Made by a program: the position numbers and the translations under genes. DNA of 64,000 bases from positions 210,267-274,266 of the forward strand of contig MEOE01000014.1 in the NCBI GenBank assembly GCA_001768565.1, read 5' to 3'. Of this stretch, positions 16,602-25,734 are shown one piece after another. Origin of the DNA: Bacteroidetes bacterium GWF2_33_16 (GTDB lineage: Bacteria > Bacteroidota > Bacteroidia > Bacteroidales > UBA12077). Below the pieces are notes generated by a model. It did no database searches, was not told the origin of the DNA, and was given only the letters and a program-made list of their open reading frames with translations. Within the stretch, counting starts at the first letter, position 1, and every line of letters starts with the position of its first letter.

Positions 16602-18085
16602 TTCAAAACAAAATTGATATACTTTTGTGTATTAAGCAAATCGGCCGCAGCTTTTTCACAGAATTCTACAATTGGCGCAGCCCAAATTCCCATTGCTATT
16701 ATTGACAAAGCAAGTATTATAGATCCGGTTAACATCAAACCATGTGGTAACGCTTTGGTATTATTTTCAGCAGCATTTTCTGTTGGATTATTTTTCCAGA
16801 ACACTTCAATCCAGATTTTAGTCATTGAAAAAAGCGTAAAGAGACCCACAAATAATGCTATCAGCGCTACAAAAATATGATCACTTTCAATCCCGGCTTT
16901 TATAATTAGGTATTTGCCTGCAAAACCACTTAGCGGAGGTAATCCGGCTAAACTAAATGCCGATATAAAAAACAAAACCCCCCACAAGGTATTTTTGTTA
17001 AACATTTCGCCAAGTACTTTCATGTTTAAAGTCTTTCGCTCACGGTGTACCCAGCCTGCAACCATAAATGCATTTGTTTTTGAAATCATATTGTGGCCAA
17101 GAAAAAAGATGGCAGCGGCTAAACCCGATATTGTATAAAAAGCCAACCCAATAACTACATAGCCAACCTGACTAATAATATGAAAGGATAATACTTTCCT
17201 GAAATCGAACTGCGATGTAGCTGTAATTACACCTATAACCATTGATAGAATACCTAACCAAAGAATAATGGGATTCCAGAAATAATCAAAATGAAATAGA
17301 AATAAAGTATAAATACGAATAAGCGAGTAAATACCTACTTTTGTAAGTAATCCGGCAAAAAGAGCCGAAACAGCTGGTGGAGGGGTATGATATGATGCAG
17401 GTAACCAAAAGAAAAATGGAAATAATGCACCCTTAATAGCAAAACCAACAACAAATAAAACCATAGCGGGTTCAAAAAGACTGGGGAAAGATCCTGTAAA
17501 TGCAAATTTTTGTGCCAGGTCGGCCATATTTAAACTACCCATTTTACCATAAAGAATACCTATTCCTGCGACAAAGAAAAACGAAGATATCAAATTAAGA
17601 ATAAGATATTTGATAGCTCCCTCGAGCTGAATTCTTTCGCCACCAAAGCTTATCAGAATAAATGATCCCATAAGCATTACTTCAAACCACACATACAGGT
17701 TAAAAATATCTCCTGCAAGAAAGCTTCCATTTACTCCCATTAAAATTCCAAAAGTAAAAAGAAAGTAATTGTTCTTAATTCGTTCTTTGTCAATGGATTG
17801 AACAGAGTAAATTGTTACAGCAATAAAAACAAGTGCCGACATAAACAGCATAAATGCACTAAAACGATCGGCAATAAGTGTTATCCCGAATGGAGCCGGC
17901 CACGATCCCATCTGGGATTTTATCATGTCAACCTCGTTAACCTGAAATAAAATAATGCCGGCAATAGCTAAATTTAGTATTGAAAAGGCTATTGATAATA
18001 TGCTTTTTGCCTTACTGCTCTTTACCAGTAGGGCAAGAATAATAAAAACGAACGGAAGAACAATAGGCGCTGGTAAAAGTATCAT
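16598..18085 (-). CDS. mnhD: Mrp Na+/H+ antiporter subunit D
   Basis: The 495-residue protein has about fourteen membrane helices and belongs to the NuoL/M/N proton-pumping family. Conserved membrane charges are visible, for example the glutamate in LYVWFEVMLMGSF and the lysine in FAIKGALFPFFFWLPASYHTPP, followed by LFAGLLTKVGIYSLIR. The length is normal for MnhD. It overlaps mnhC upstream and mnhE downstream by four bases each. Within the Mrp complex it forms one of the two antiporter-like channels. Confidence 0.94.
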   Translation of the reverse strand: MILLPAPIVLPFVFIILALLVKSSKAKSILSIAFSILNLAIAGIILFQVNEVDMIKSQMGSWPAPFGITLIADRFSAFMLFMSALVFIAVTIYSVQSIDKERIKNNYFLFTFGILMGVNGSFLAGDIFNLYVWFEVMLMGSFILISFGGERIQLEGAIKYLILNLISSFFFVAGIGILYGKMGSLNMADLAQKFAFTGSFPSLFEPAMVLFVVGFAIKGALFPFFFWLPASYHTPPPAVSALFAGLLTKVGIYSLIRIYTLFLFHFDYFWNPIILWLGILSMVIGVITATSQFDFRKVLSFHIISQVGYVVIGLAFYTISGLAAAIFFLGHNMISKTNAFMVAGWVHRERKTLNMKVLGEMFNKNTLWGVLFFISAFSLAGLPPLSGFAGKYLIIKAGIESDHIFVALIALFVGLFTLFSMTKIWIEVFWKNNPTENAAENNTKALPHGLMLTGSIILALSIIAMGIWAAPIVEFCEKAAADLLNTQKYINFVLK

Positions 18086-18435
18086 TTTTGATCTGTTTTA
18101 CTTAGTTGATCCAAATCGTGTGTTTCTGTTATTTCAAAATATCGATACTTAAGTGCCAGAATATAAGCGGCGATACCAAGCCCGATAACAATAGCGGTTA
18201 AAATAAGTGCCTGAGGGAGAGGATCGCTAATAGTTGCAGGATCAACCTTTTCAGCTCCTGCAGGAATAAATCCAGCTCCGCTTCTTTTAATTCCTCCCGA
18301 TAAGAAAATAATAAGATTTGTAGCATTCGATAATACAAATACTCCTAGTATTACTTTCACAATGCTTCGCCTGAGTATTAAATAAACTCCAGAGGCATAA
18401 AGCAATCCGATAAAAATTGCTAAAATTAATTCCAT
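18082..18435 (-). CDS. mnhC: Mrp Na+/H+ antiporter subunit C
   Basis: The 117-residue protein has three membrane helices and resembles NuoK. The segment GVFVLSNATNLIIFLSGG matches the second helix of MnhC. The loop with DPLPQALILTAIVIGLG carries the family signature DPLPQALVLTAIVI. It overlaps mnhB by ten bases and mnhD by four. Confidence 0.94.
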   Translation of the reverse strand: MELILAIFIGLLYASGVYLILRRSIVKVILGVFVLSNATNLIIFLSGGIKRSGAGFIPAGAEKVDPATISDPLPQALILTAIVIGLGIAAYILALKYRYFEITETHDLDQLSKTDQK

Positions 18436-18851
18436 TCTAAAACCTCCATAATACTTAATATGATGGTTAATATTACTCCCGAAACCGTTACAAATACGCC
18501 TGTATCAAACAGGAGAGGTGTTCCAAGACTTAGTAATCCCAATACAGGGAAATCGGATGGTATCCACAATCCAGTTTGAATTTCCTTTGAAAAAAACAGG
18601 GGTAATAAAGTTGAAATAAGAACAAGTAGTAATCCAATACCCATCCATTGATGTGTTGACAAATGCAACATCTTTTCAACTTTTTTTGTTCCATAAATTA
18701 TAGCATAAAAAACAAATCCTGTTGAAGCAATAATAGCTGCAATAAATCCTCCACCTGGGTTATTATGACCACGCAATAAGAGATATATTGCAAAAATCAA
18801 CATAACTTTCAAAAATAGCGATACAATTTTTTCAAGGATTATATTTCTCAT
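18426..18851 (-). CDS. mnhB: Mrp Na+/H+ antiporter subunit B
   Basis: Started at the ATG at 18851 (MRNIILEKIV), the protein has 141 residues and four membrane helices, as in MnhB. The segment GHNNPGGGFIAAII is the conserved GHxxPGGGF motif. FDTGVFVTVSGVIL near the end is also typical. A longer frame back to 18914 runs into mnhA and is not needed. Only four bases separate it from the mnhA stop. Confidence 0.92.
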   Translation of the reverse strand: MRNIILEKIVSLFLKVMLIFAIYLLLRGHNNPGGGFIAAIIASTGFVFYAIIYGTKKVEKMLHLSTHQWMGIGLLLVLISTLLPLFFSKEIQTGLWIPSDFPVLGLLSLGTPLLFDTGVFVTVSGVILTIILSIMEVLEWN

Positions 18852-18855
18852 ACAA

Positions 18856-21195
18856 CTATTTATTGATATTGTTTTTTTCTTTTTTAACAGTAAATCTAAA
18901 TAAGCTAAATACACCTACTGCAGCAAGTGTAAGAACTGTAATTTCGCCAAATGTATCCAGTGCTCTGAAATCAACCAGAATAACATTCACTATATTTCGG
19001 CCATGTGCTTTAATAACACTGTTTTCTGCATAAAAGTTCGAAACAGGCTCGTAAAAATTAACGGTATTTGCATGAAGCACTACAATTGTTATAAAAAAAC
19101 CTACAGATAAAGATATTATAATGTCTCTGGCTCTTGACTTTCGCGATGATAACAAGGCGAATTTCGGCAAATAATATATCACCATAACAAAAAGTAACAT
19201 AATAACTGTTTCAGCTAAAAGTTGTGTAATTGTCAAGTCAATAGCACCATATAAAAGGTAAATTAATCCAATAGCATAACCAACAACACCCATAGCTAAA
19301 ATGGCAGATAGTCTCGATTTTGAAAAAACTGCAAAGATAATTGCCAGTGAAGCTACAATAACAAGGATTACTATATTTGTATTTATAGGAGTAAAGCCGT
19401 TGAATGGAACTAAATCGCCTAAATACCAGTTTATCTGAAATGAGATGATAACAAGAGTTGTAATAAAGAATGTCATTAAATAAAACCGATGGTACCCATG
19501 CTGAATTCTTTGGGTATTTTTTGCGGCATTCTTTAAGTAAAAGTTCATCACAGTCATAAAGAAAGTTGGCAAATGGAAATTATCTAACCAATTTATTATG
19601 GAACAAATGAATTTCGTTACAGGTTTTCTTAATATAAAAACAGTTACTCCTAAAGCTATGGCAAAAATACTGAGCATTAAAACCTCATTAAATCCGTGCC
19701 AGAGCAAAAGATTTACATCAACCAGTTCGTTTTTTGTAACATAAAGTGCATTGGCAATAAGCGTGTTAAGTATTTCAGGTGCCAGCCCAAGTAAAAGTCC
19801 TGCTAATGCTAATACTCCGGGTCCTAAAAGAAAATACCAGGGAAAATCTTTTTCTTTATGCTGAATGCTAACATCTGGTTTTTTGCTCCATGGATTAAAT
19901 ACTTCAAAAAATAAAGTAAGAGAAATAGCAACCATCATAATATTTGCACCAACACCCAATGGGAGTATAATCCATGATAACCCGGGTAGTTGTATCTTTG
20001 CCACATACACAAGTTCTTTGCCAACAAAACCAAGCATGGGTGGTAATCCTGCCATAGAAATTAATGCTAAAATAGCAAATATGGTTGTAACAGGTAAATG
20101 CTTCCAAAGCTTTGATAATACTGTTATATCGCGGGTGCCAGTACTTTTATCAATAATACCCGCAACCATAAATAGTCCACCTTTATACAAACCATGAACA
20201 ATAAAAAATACGAGGGTTGCTTCCATGGATAGCGGTGTACCTATACCAATAAGTAAAACCATTGTTCCTAAAGCGCTTATGGTTGTAAATGCAAGAATTC
20301 TTTTTAAATCCTTTTGCCCCATTGAGAAAAAAGCACCAATAAACATAGTAATTACTCCAGAAAGAATCAATGAATATTTCCACTCCAAGGTGTCTCCCAG
20401 TAGTGGATGCATTCGAAGTAACAAGAAAACACCTGCATTTACCATTGTTGCCGAATGTAAATAAGCACTTACTGGAGTAGGAGCTTCCATCGCTCCCGGC
20501 AACCAAAAATGAAACGGAAACTGGGCTGATTTGGTGAGTACTGCAATTAAAACCAAAATGAAAATAAGTAAATACCTGGGGTTATTTACAAAGTCAATAT
20601 TTTGCGAAATCATTTCGCTAAGCTGGTAAGTGCCTGCAATCTGGCCCATAAGAATAGCTGCAAACAACAAACATAAACCTCCAAAACCTGTTATTAGGAG
20701 CGATTGTAAGGCTGCTTGCCTTGATTTTTCCAACTGATGATTAAAACCGATTAGCAGAAATGAAGTAACACTTGTGAGTTCCCAAAAAATAAACAAAACC
20801 ATTATGTTATCAGAGAAAACAAGGCCTGTCATTGCAGCCATAAATAACATAAAGTAGGTAAAAAAATGACCCTGTCGTTCATATTTCTTCATGTACCACG
20901 TGGCATACAATACAATTAGAAAACCTATACCGCTGATTAATAATCCAAAAACAAGGCTTAAACCATCAATACGGAATGTAAAACTTATTTTTTCAAGTAA
21001 CTCAAATCCGGATGGTAATATTTGTAATGATTTTGGTTTAAGATCTCCTAAAACTGTAAACAATAAAATAAAAACGGCTAATGGAACTAATGATAACACC
21101 CAACCCAATTTCTTTTTCAAAAATGGGTAGATAAGGCTTACCATTAATCCTGATAAAAATAAAATACCTATTAATAAAGGTAAATACTTAATCAT
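18856..21195 (-). CDS. mnhA: Mrp Na+/H+ antiporter subunit A
   Basis: The 779-residue protein is the largest Mrp subunit. Residues 1 to about 490 form a NuoL-like antiporter module, with LFIFWELTSVTSFLLIGF, PFHFWLPGAMEAPTPVSAYLHSATMVNAG and FVGKELVY. A DUF4040-type section follows (around AIDLTITQLLAETVIMLLF). The C-terminal MbhE-like part contains HGRNIVNVILVDFRALDTFGEI. All three parts are intact, so the operon looks functional. Mrp complexes support Na+ tolerance and alkaline pH homeostasis. It is the first gene of the operon; a candidate promoter lies about 33 bases upstream. Confidence 0.95.
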   Translation of the reverse strand: MIKYLPLLIGILFLSGLMVSLIYPFLKKKLGWVLSLVPLAVFILLFTVLGDLKPKSLQILPSGFELLEKISFTFRIDGLSLVFGLLISGIGFLIVLYATWYMKKYERQGHFFTYFMLFMAAMTGLVFSDNIMVLFIFWELTSVTSFLLIGFNHQLEKSRQAALQSLLITGFGGLCLLFAAILMGQIAGTYQLSEMISQNIDFVNNPRYLLIFILVLIAVLTKSAQFPFHFWLPGAMEAPTPVSAYLHSATMVNAGVFLLLRMHPLLGDTLEWKYSLILSGVITMFIGAFFSMGQKDLKRILAFTTISALGTMVLLIGIGTPLSMEATLVFFIVHGLYKGGLFMVAGIIDKSTGTRDITVLSKLWKHLPVTTIFAILALISMAGLPPMLGFVGKELVYVAKIQLPGLSWIILPLGVGANIMMVAISLTLFFEVFNPWSKKPDVSIQHKEKDFPWYFLLGPGVLALAGLLLGLAPEILNTLIANALYVTKNELVDVNLLLWHGFNEVLMLSIFAIALGVTVFILRKPVTKFICSIINWLDNFHLPTFFMTVMNFYLKNAAKNTQRIQHGYHRFYLMTFFITTLVIISFQINWYLGDLVPFNGFTPINTNIVILVIVASLAIIFAVFSKSRLSAILAMGVVGYAIGLIYLLYGAIDLTITQLLAETVIMLLFVMVIYYLPKFALLSSRKSRARDIIISLSVGFFITIVVLHANTVNFYEPVSNFYAENSVIKAHGRNIVNVILVDFRALDTFGEITVLTLAAVGVFSLFRFTVKKEKNNINK

Positions 21196-21227
21196 CCGTT
21201 TGTTTATAAAGTCTAATCAGGTTAAAA

Positions 21228-21235
21228 CAAAAATA
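21228..21235 (-). promoter_or_regulatory. Candidate Bacteroidetes -7 box of the mnh operon
   Basis: Read on the minus strand this is TATTTTTG, fitting the TAnnTTTG box used by the main sigma factor of Bacteroidetes. TTG triplets lie 15-20 bases upstream, a loose -33 match. A start site would fall about 25 bases before the mnhA ATG. Confidence 0.4.
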
Positions 21236-21319
21236 CTACTTTTTCGACAACAACCGAACGTAAAAAGATTGTAGTTTGTTCAATAAGTTAAACAAAAAGC
21301 AGTTGGTTGTATAATTAAA

Positions 21320-22045
21320 TCAATTAATTGATTTAAGAAATTGTTCCGCTTTACCTAAGTCATTCTTTTTTCCAACATCAAACCAATATGTGTTGTTGGG
21401 TTGATATGCCAGGATTTTGTGATTTTTTGATAACTCAAGGTATTTTGAAGTAATTGAAAATATATGATCATTCTCAAAATGGGAGAAAATCTCAGGGCTT
21501 ATAATATGTATGCCACTAAAAGCAAGTTTTGAACTTATTTTTCCTGATTTTGAGATGATTTTAACTTTTGTTTTACTGTTTTCCCAACCGCATAATTCAT
21601 GGTTTTGATTTAACAGGAAATATCGGTTTGTTTCTCTATTATCCATTGCAAGTGTGGCTAAGCAATTTGCCGCAATATGCTGTTTATACATTTCGTTTAA
21701 GTCAATATCGCTTAAAATATCAACATTATGCAGAATAAATGGATTATTGTCATCAAAAAACCAGGCAGCTTTTTTTAATCCACCGCCAGTATCAAGCAAT
21801 AAATCAGTTTCATCTGAAAACTCAATATGAATACCAAAATTGTTATTTAATTTAAGAAAATCAATGATTTGGTCAGCAAAGGCATGCACATTGATAATAA
21901 TATCAGTAACTCCACTTGATATTAATTTTACTATAGTGTGTTCCAACAGTGTTTTTCCATAAACCTCAATTAAGGCTTTTGGCTTATTATCTGTCAGTGG
22001 TTTAAGGCGTGTTCCCAAACCTGCTGCAAAGATCATGGCTTTCAT
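21320..22045 (-). CDS. Sugar-1-phosphate nucleotidyltransferase, MurU-like
   Basis: The 241-residue protein starts with the nucleotidyltransferase signature [20 protein letters not shown] (residues 6-25) and has the HNVDI metal-binding aspartate strand. Its compact length, without a left-handed beta-helix tail, matches MurU and related pyrophosphorylases. The neighbours are an AmgK-like kinase and a RapZ C-terminal domain. By analogy with the Pseudomonas AmgK-MurU pathway it would convert MurNAc-1-phosphate to UDP-MurNAc, bypassing de novo synthesis. A mannose or glucose nucleotidyl role is the alternative. It overlaps the upstream gene by four bases. Confidence 0.78.
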   Translation of the reverse strand: MKAMIFAAGLGTRLKPLTDNKPKALIEVYGKTLLEHTIVKLISSGVTDIIINVHAFADQIIDFLKLNNNFGIHIEFSDETDLLLDTGGGLKKAAWFFDDNNPFILHNVDILSDIDLNEMYKQHIAANCLATLAMDNRETNRYFLLNQNHELCGWENSKTKVKIISKSGKISSKLAFSGIHIISPEIFSHFENDHIFSITSKYLELSKNHKILAYQPNNTYWFDVGKKNDLGKAEQFLKSIN

Positions 22046-22452
22046 AAACTCTTTTTTCTATCAAGTTCAACATGTTTCAATTTAATTATCACGTTATCTT
22101 TTTTATTCAGATAAGCAGCCAGTTTTTCCGCAGCATAAACTGAGCGGTGTTGCCCGCCAGTACAACCGAAGTTAACCAATAAACTTTCAAACTCTCTTGC
22201 AAGGTAAATTCCTACCGACTGATCAACAAGCTCAAATACATTTTTAAGAAATTTCTGCATTTCGGGTTCGTTATCTAAGTATGATTTAATCTCATTATCC
22301 AATCCAGATAATACTTTATACTCTTCAACTCTTCCCGGATTTGGAATAGCCCTGCAATCGAAAACAAATCCACCGCCATTTCCTGATTTATCGTACGGTA
22401 TCGATTTTTTGTAAGAGAAACTGTTAATTGTAACTGTTAATTTATGATTCAT
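22042..22452 (-). CDS. Stand-alone RapZ C-terminal domain protein
   Basis: The 136-residue protein corresponds only to the C-terminal half of RapZ (YvcJ). [16 protein letters not shown] and [34 protein letters not shown] are its hallmarks. The TGGQHRSV loop contains the residues that bind glucosamine-6-phosphate in E. coli RapZ. The N-terminal Walker-type ATPase/GTPase domain is absent. Overlaps with the kinase gene (11 bases) and the nucleotidyltransferase gene (4 bases) show it is part of the amino-sugar recycling operon. An amino-sugar phosphate sensor or adaptor for the two enzymes is a reasonable inference. Confidence 0.88.
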   Translation of the reverse strand: MNHKLTVTINSFSYKKSIPYDKSGNGGGFVFDCRAIPNPGRVEEYKVLSGLDNEIKSYLDNEPEMQKFLKNVFELVDQSVGIYLAREFESLLVNFGCTGGQHRSVYAAEKLAAYLNKKDNVIIKLKHVELDRKKSL

Positions 22453-23476
22453 TTTTAGTTGTATTTGCTGTTATTCTTTTTAATAGATCTTTGAGTTCGG
22501 GTGTTTGATTTAATATATCGGTTTTTACAACAACCAGTGCGAGATTTGATAGGGCAGGGACAATGCTTTCGATAAAATGACTTTTACCTTCAACTAGTCC
22601 ACGAAGTCCATATGCTCCAAGAGTTTGAAGAATGCGTATCAATGAAAATGCATTAAAGAATTCAATAAATTTTTCACTTTTTACAGGTAATGCTTTATTT
22701 ACTTCCTGTAAATAAAAATCTACTAATTCAATTCTGATATCTTCAGGAATAGTTGCTTTTGCCTGGTAAAGTAATGATGCTAAATCGTATTGTAAAGGTC
22801 CTTTTCTGCCACCCTGGTAATCGATAAAATAGGGTTGGTTATTTTTAATGATTATGTTGCGTGCCTGAAAATCACGGTACATAAAGAAATTATTTTCTTC
22901 AAGTAGTAAATAGTCCGAAAATGAGTTAAAGTCCGTAGTAAGTTTTTGTTGATTATAGCTGTATTTTCCAGGTTTAACAAAATGATCTAAGAAATAGTTG
23001 AGATCGAAAAAAATAGCATCTTTATTAAAAGCTTTAAATGGATAACAATTCGAATAATCAAAGTCTTTTCCTGCAACAACCTGAAATTTAATTAATTCTC
23101 GTAATACTGATTTATATAACTCGATTCCTGTTTCAGGGAAACTAGTATTGTTTCGTGATTTGTTTAGCCATGACAGTAAGTCAATATCGCCCAAATCTTC
23201 AATTAAGTATATGTTTTTCGATAAGTCAATCGAATAAATTAATGGAACATTAAGCTTGTACTTTAAAAAATGTTCGGTAAAGGATATAAAGGCAATATTT
23301 TCGTTGTTATTTTGATTATAAACACCCAGAGCAGTTATTTCTACTGCTGAGAATCGAAAATAGATTCTCGATGATCCTGAATGAGGCAGCATTTCCACTT
23401 TTTCAGGTTCAAATCCTTTCCAATTCTTAAATAGAACTGCTAAGTCGTTTTGTATTTTATCAGTATTGTTATTCAT
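22442..23476 (-). CDS. Aminoglycoside-phosphotransferase-fold kinase, AmgK-like
   Basis: The 344-residue protein has the phosphotransferase (APH/choline kinase) fold. The nucleotide loop region is [11 protein letters not shown] (about residues 26-36), the hinge is [11 protein letters not shown], the catalytic loop is [11 protein letters not shown] and the metal-binding segment is [20 protein letters not shown]. The catalytic loop has Tyr where HxD kinases have His. Its neighbours point to cell-wall sugar kinase activity like AmgK, which phosphorylates MurNAc and GlcNAc at C1. Its start overlaps the DUF554 gene stop by four bases. Confidence 0.82.
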   Translation of the reverse strand: MNNNTDKIQNDLAVLFKNWKGFEPEKVEMLPHSGSSRIYFRFSAVEITALGVYNQNNNENIAFISFTEHFLKYKLNVPLIYSIDLSKNIYLIEDLGDIDLLSWLNKSRNNTSFPETGIELYKSVLRELIKFQVVAGKDFDYSNCYPFKAFNKDAIFFDLNYFLDHFVKPGKYSYNQQKLTTDFNSFSDYLLLEENNFFMYRDFQARNIIIKNNQPYFIDYQGGRKGPLQYDLASLLYQAKATIPEDIRIELVDFYLQEVNKALPVKSEKFIEFFNAFSLIRILQTLGAYGLRGLVEGKSHFIESIVPALSNLALVVVKTDILNQTPELKDLLKRITANTTKNES

Positions 23477-24156
23477 CCTAAGCGAAAAAAATAAGCTAAT
23501 AGAACAATAATAACCAATGCAGGCAATAAATTAAGAATTTTAAGTTGTTTTATTTCGAGAATATTTATTCCTAATCCAATAAGTATTAATCCACCAACAG
23601 CAGTAAGCTCATTAATAATAGTCTCCGAAAAATAATCGCCAAAATATGCCGCCAATAATGTGAGCCCTCCCTGATAAATAATTAGTGGTATAATAGAAAC
23701 AGCAACGCCATAGCCAAATGCTGCAGCTAGTGCAATCGATGAAACACCATCGAGAACTGACTTGGCAAGTAATAAATTTGGTTTTCCTCCCATACCTTCT
23801 TCTATGGCGCCAAGAATAGTTACTGAACCCATACAGAATAATAAAAATGCGGTAACCAAACCTTCTGAGAATTTAGAATTATCTGATTTGAATTTATTTT
23901 TAAGGCGATCTCCAAAACGATTTAAGTATGAATCTATATTTATGAGTTCACCAATAATTCCACCAAGTACAATACTAATAATTATAAAAAACAGGTTGTT
24001 GGTTTTTAAACCCATATAAAAACCCAGAAATAGGGTAAATAGTCCTATTCCTTGAAATACAATCCGGATAAGTCTTTCGGGAAGTTTCGAGTGAAATAAT
24101 AATCCTATAATACTGCCTAAAAGAATTGCACCTGCATTTATTAAGGTTCCTGTCAT
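23473..24156 (-). CDS. DUF554 family membrane protein
   Basis: The 227-residue protein has six or seven membrane helices. Its start MTGTLINAGAILLGSIIGLL and the block FCMGSVTILGAIEEGMGGKP with SVLDGVSSIALAAAFG are diagnostic for DUF554 (YdfK/YqgA-like), thought to be transporters. It is the first gene of the amino-sugar recycling operon and overlaps the kinase gene by four bases. A role in moving a muropeptide-derived sugar is possible but inferred only from position. Confidence 0.85.
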   Translation of the reverse strand: MTGTLINAGAILLGSIIGLLFHSKLPERLIRIVFQGIGLFTLFLGFYMGLKTNNLFFIIISIVLGGIIGELINIDSYLNRFGDRLKNKFKSDNSKFSEGLVTAFLLFCMGSVTILGAIEEGMGGKPNLLLAKSVLDGVSSIALAAAFGYGVAVSIIPLIIYQGGLTLLAAYFGDYFSETIINELTAVGGLILIGLGINILEIKQLKILNLLPALVIIVLLAYFFRLG

Positions 24157-24320
24157 AACTAATTTTTTATAAAGATAATTAAAACTTATTAATCGGAGCT
24201 AAATATTATGTTTGTTGACTTTTGAAATTCAAATCGAAATCTTTTTATCCTTTTATTTGTTGATTTGATTTATAATTAATATTTTTAAATGGATGTTTAA
24301 CAGAAAATATTTTATTTCTT

Positions 24321-24776
24321 ATGAGAATTGAATTATTCGATTCAGAGTATCTGAATATTGTAGAGCTTAATACAACAGGAGATGATGAAAATTATATCAA
24401 AGGTGATTCTGAATCAAAATTTGTAGAAGGAGAGGTTTTTAACATTTTTACCAGTTGCTTTGAAAATGCTAATAAATTATATGAGTTTTTTGGTGCTACT
24501 AAATATAATGTGCGAAAAATTGTTCCTCTAAAGAACGAGTTGTCAAAAAATCTTGAAAGCCTTGAAAGGATTAGTACTCTTGAATTATTTAAAGATCATA
24601 TAGATCAGATTTTTTTAGGAGCTGATTTTATTGAAGAGCTGGCATTGGAAGATCCTGATTGGGAAGTAAAATGGAAATATTATTTAGATAAGCTGATTGT
24701 TTTAAATAAAGGCTTAATAGAATTAACTGATAAATGTATTGAAGAGCAACGAATTCTATGGGTTATAGGGTATTAA
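24321..24776 (+). CDS. Uncharacterised cytoplasmic protein
   Basis: The 151-residue protein has no signal peptide or membrane helix. It is acidic and mostly helical, with the core LESLERISTLELFKDHIDQ and LEDPDWEVKWKYYLDKL. I do not recognise the family. Codon use and AT content look like those of its neighbours, so it is probably a real gene. It stands alone between a divergent operon and a small transcription unit. Confidence 0.5.
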   Translation: MRIELFDSEYLNIVELNTTGDDENYIKGDSESKFVEGEVFNIFTSCFENANKLYEFFGATKYNVRKIVPLKNELSKNLESLERISTLELFKDHIDQIFLGADFIEELALEDPDWEVKWKYYLDKLIVLNKGLIELTDKCIEEQRILWVIGY

Positions 24777-24843
24777 TTACCCAAAACAGTTTTTTGTTGT
24801 TGTAGAACATATATAATAAAATTATTTTTTTTACGTTTTAAAC

Positions 24844-24872
24844 TTTGTATTAATTGATTAGTCATATATTTG
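24844..24872 (+). promoter_or_regulatory. Bacteroidetes-type promoter
   Basis: TTTG at 24844-24847 and TATATTTG at 24865-24872 fit the -33 and -7 (TAnnTTTG) elements of Bacteroidetes promoters, with a 17-base spacer, slightly short. No coding frame follows within the next 80 bases, which end in a strong terminator. Confidence 0.6.
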
Positions 24873-24878
24873 TAAGGC

Positions 24879-24958
24879 TATTATTACACTTCATATATAG
24901 TAGCAAGGTTAATAAATTAGAGTGTTTAGCATCCCGGGGGGCCGGGATGTTTTTTTTT
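24879..24958 (+). ncRNA. Candidate small RNA of about 80 nt
   Basis: A promoter-like pair of boxes lies just upstream and a strong intrinsic terminator at the end. The terminator stem is CATCCCGG with CCGGGATG (24930-24949), a GGGG loop and nine T residues. The body has no start codon followed by a useful frame. The unit is independent of the upstream gene, whose stop is about 100 bases earlier. The family is not recognised; a leader or degraded gene is the alternative. Confidence 0.5.
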
Positions 24959-25003
24959 ATCAAATATCCAATAATCAGATCATTGGGAAGCAATGGATCA
25001 AAA

Positions 25004-25031
25004 ATAAAAAAGCGCAAAGATTTTCTGCGCT
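25004..25031 (-). terminator. Rho-independent terminator of the PH-like gene
   Basis: On the minus strand AGCGCA pairs with TGCGCT around an 8-base loop, followed by TTTTTATTTTT. It begins 25 bases after the stop at 25056. Confidence 0.75.
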
Positions 25032-25055
25032 AATACAAAATTTGTATTTTAGAAT

Positions 25056-25565
25056 TTATGTATTTTGTTCTTCCTCAATTATTTCATCTTCTGTATGATA
25101 TTCTGCTATTTCAACTGGTATTGCTTTTTCTGTGCAGAAACAATGTACTTTATTTTTAATTTCTTTAACCTTTACGTAAGGGAGCCAACCAATTTCAACA
25201 ACTTTTCTTTTGCCGGTTTTTTTGTAAAATGTAATATGAGTAAAGCTTAATTTAATTTTGGTAATGGTTTCCCAAATTATTTTATCAGGAACTTTACTGA
25301 AAAATCCAAACTGATACTCAAATGCAAAGTCGTCATTATTTATGTACATTTTTGCATTATAACCCACGAATCCAAAATAGATAAATAAAAGAAAATAAAT
25401 ACCAATCCCAAGGAATATCCAACTATTTGTATTGCCTTGTCTGCTTAATAACCAATAAGTTAATGCAGAAGTAATTAAAAAGATAAGAGCAAGTACAATA
25501 AGTAATCGTTTGTATCGACCACCCTTATCGGTCATCTCGTTTAGGTTAATTAAGAAGGGTTCCAT
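25056..25565 (-). CDS. Two-helix membrane protein with PH-like domain
   Basis: Using the ATG at 25565 (MEPFLINLNEM) gives 169 residues; an upstream TTG would add 15 basic residues. Two membrane helices (about 24-43 and 51-73) are followed by a domain with NNDDFAFEYQFGFFSKVPDKIIWETITKIKL. This resembles bacterial PH-like domains (strands ending in an I-W-x-x-I/L-x-x-I-K/R helix turn). The C terminus is acidic. No partner gene is adjacent and the function is unknown. Confidence 0.55.
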   Translation of the reverse strand: MEPFLINLNEMTDKGGRYKRLLIVLALIFLITSALTYWLLSRQGNTNSWIFLGIGIYFLLFIYFGFVGYNAKMYINNDDFAFEYQFGFFSKVPDKIIWETITKIKLSFTHITFYKKTGKRKVVEIGWLPYVKVKEIKNKVHCFCTEKAIPVEIAEYHTEDEIIEEEQNT

Positions 25566-25734
25566 AATTTTTTTTTTAGGTTTTCTGATCAAAGATAATT
25601 TTTTAAACAATCAAATAAAATGTTATTTCCCAAAATTATTTAAATTATAAATGGATTTAAAAATGAAAGAGGAGCATACTAGAATATTTTATTTTCAGCT
25701 TATTATTTCTTTTGTCTTGCATATAGAATCAACA

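Noticed and set aside
21316..21335. 20-base perfect palindrome TAAATCAATTAATTGATTTA
   Set aside because: It is purely AT-based and overlaps the last codons of the MurU-like gene; such palindromes arise by chance in this composition.
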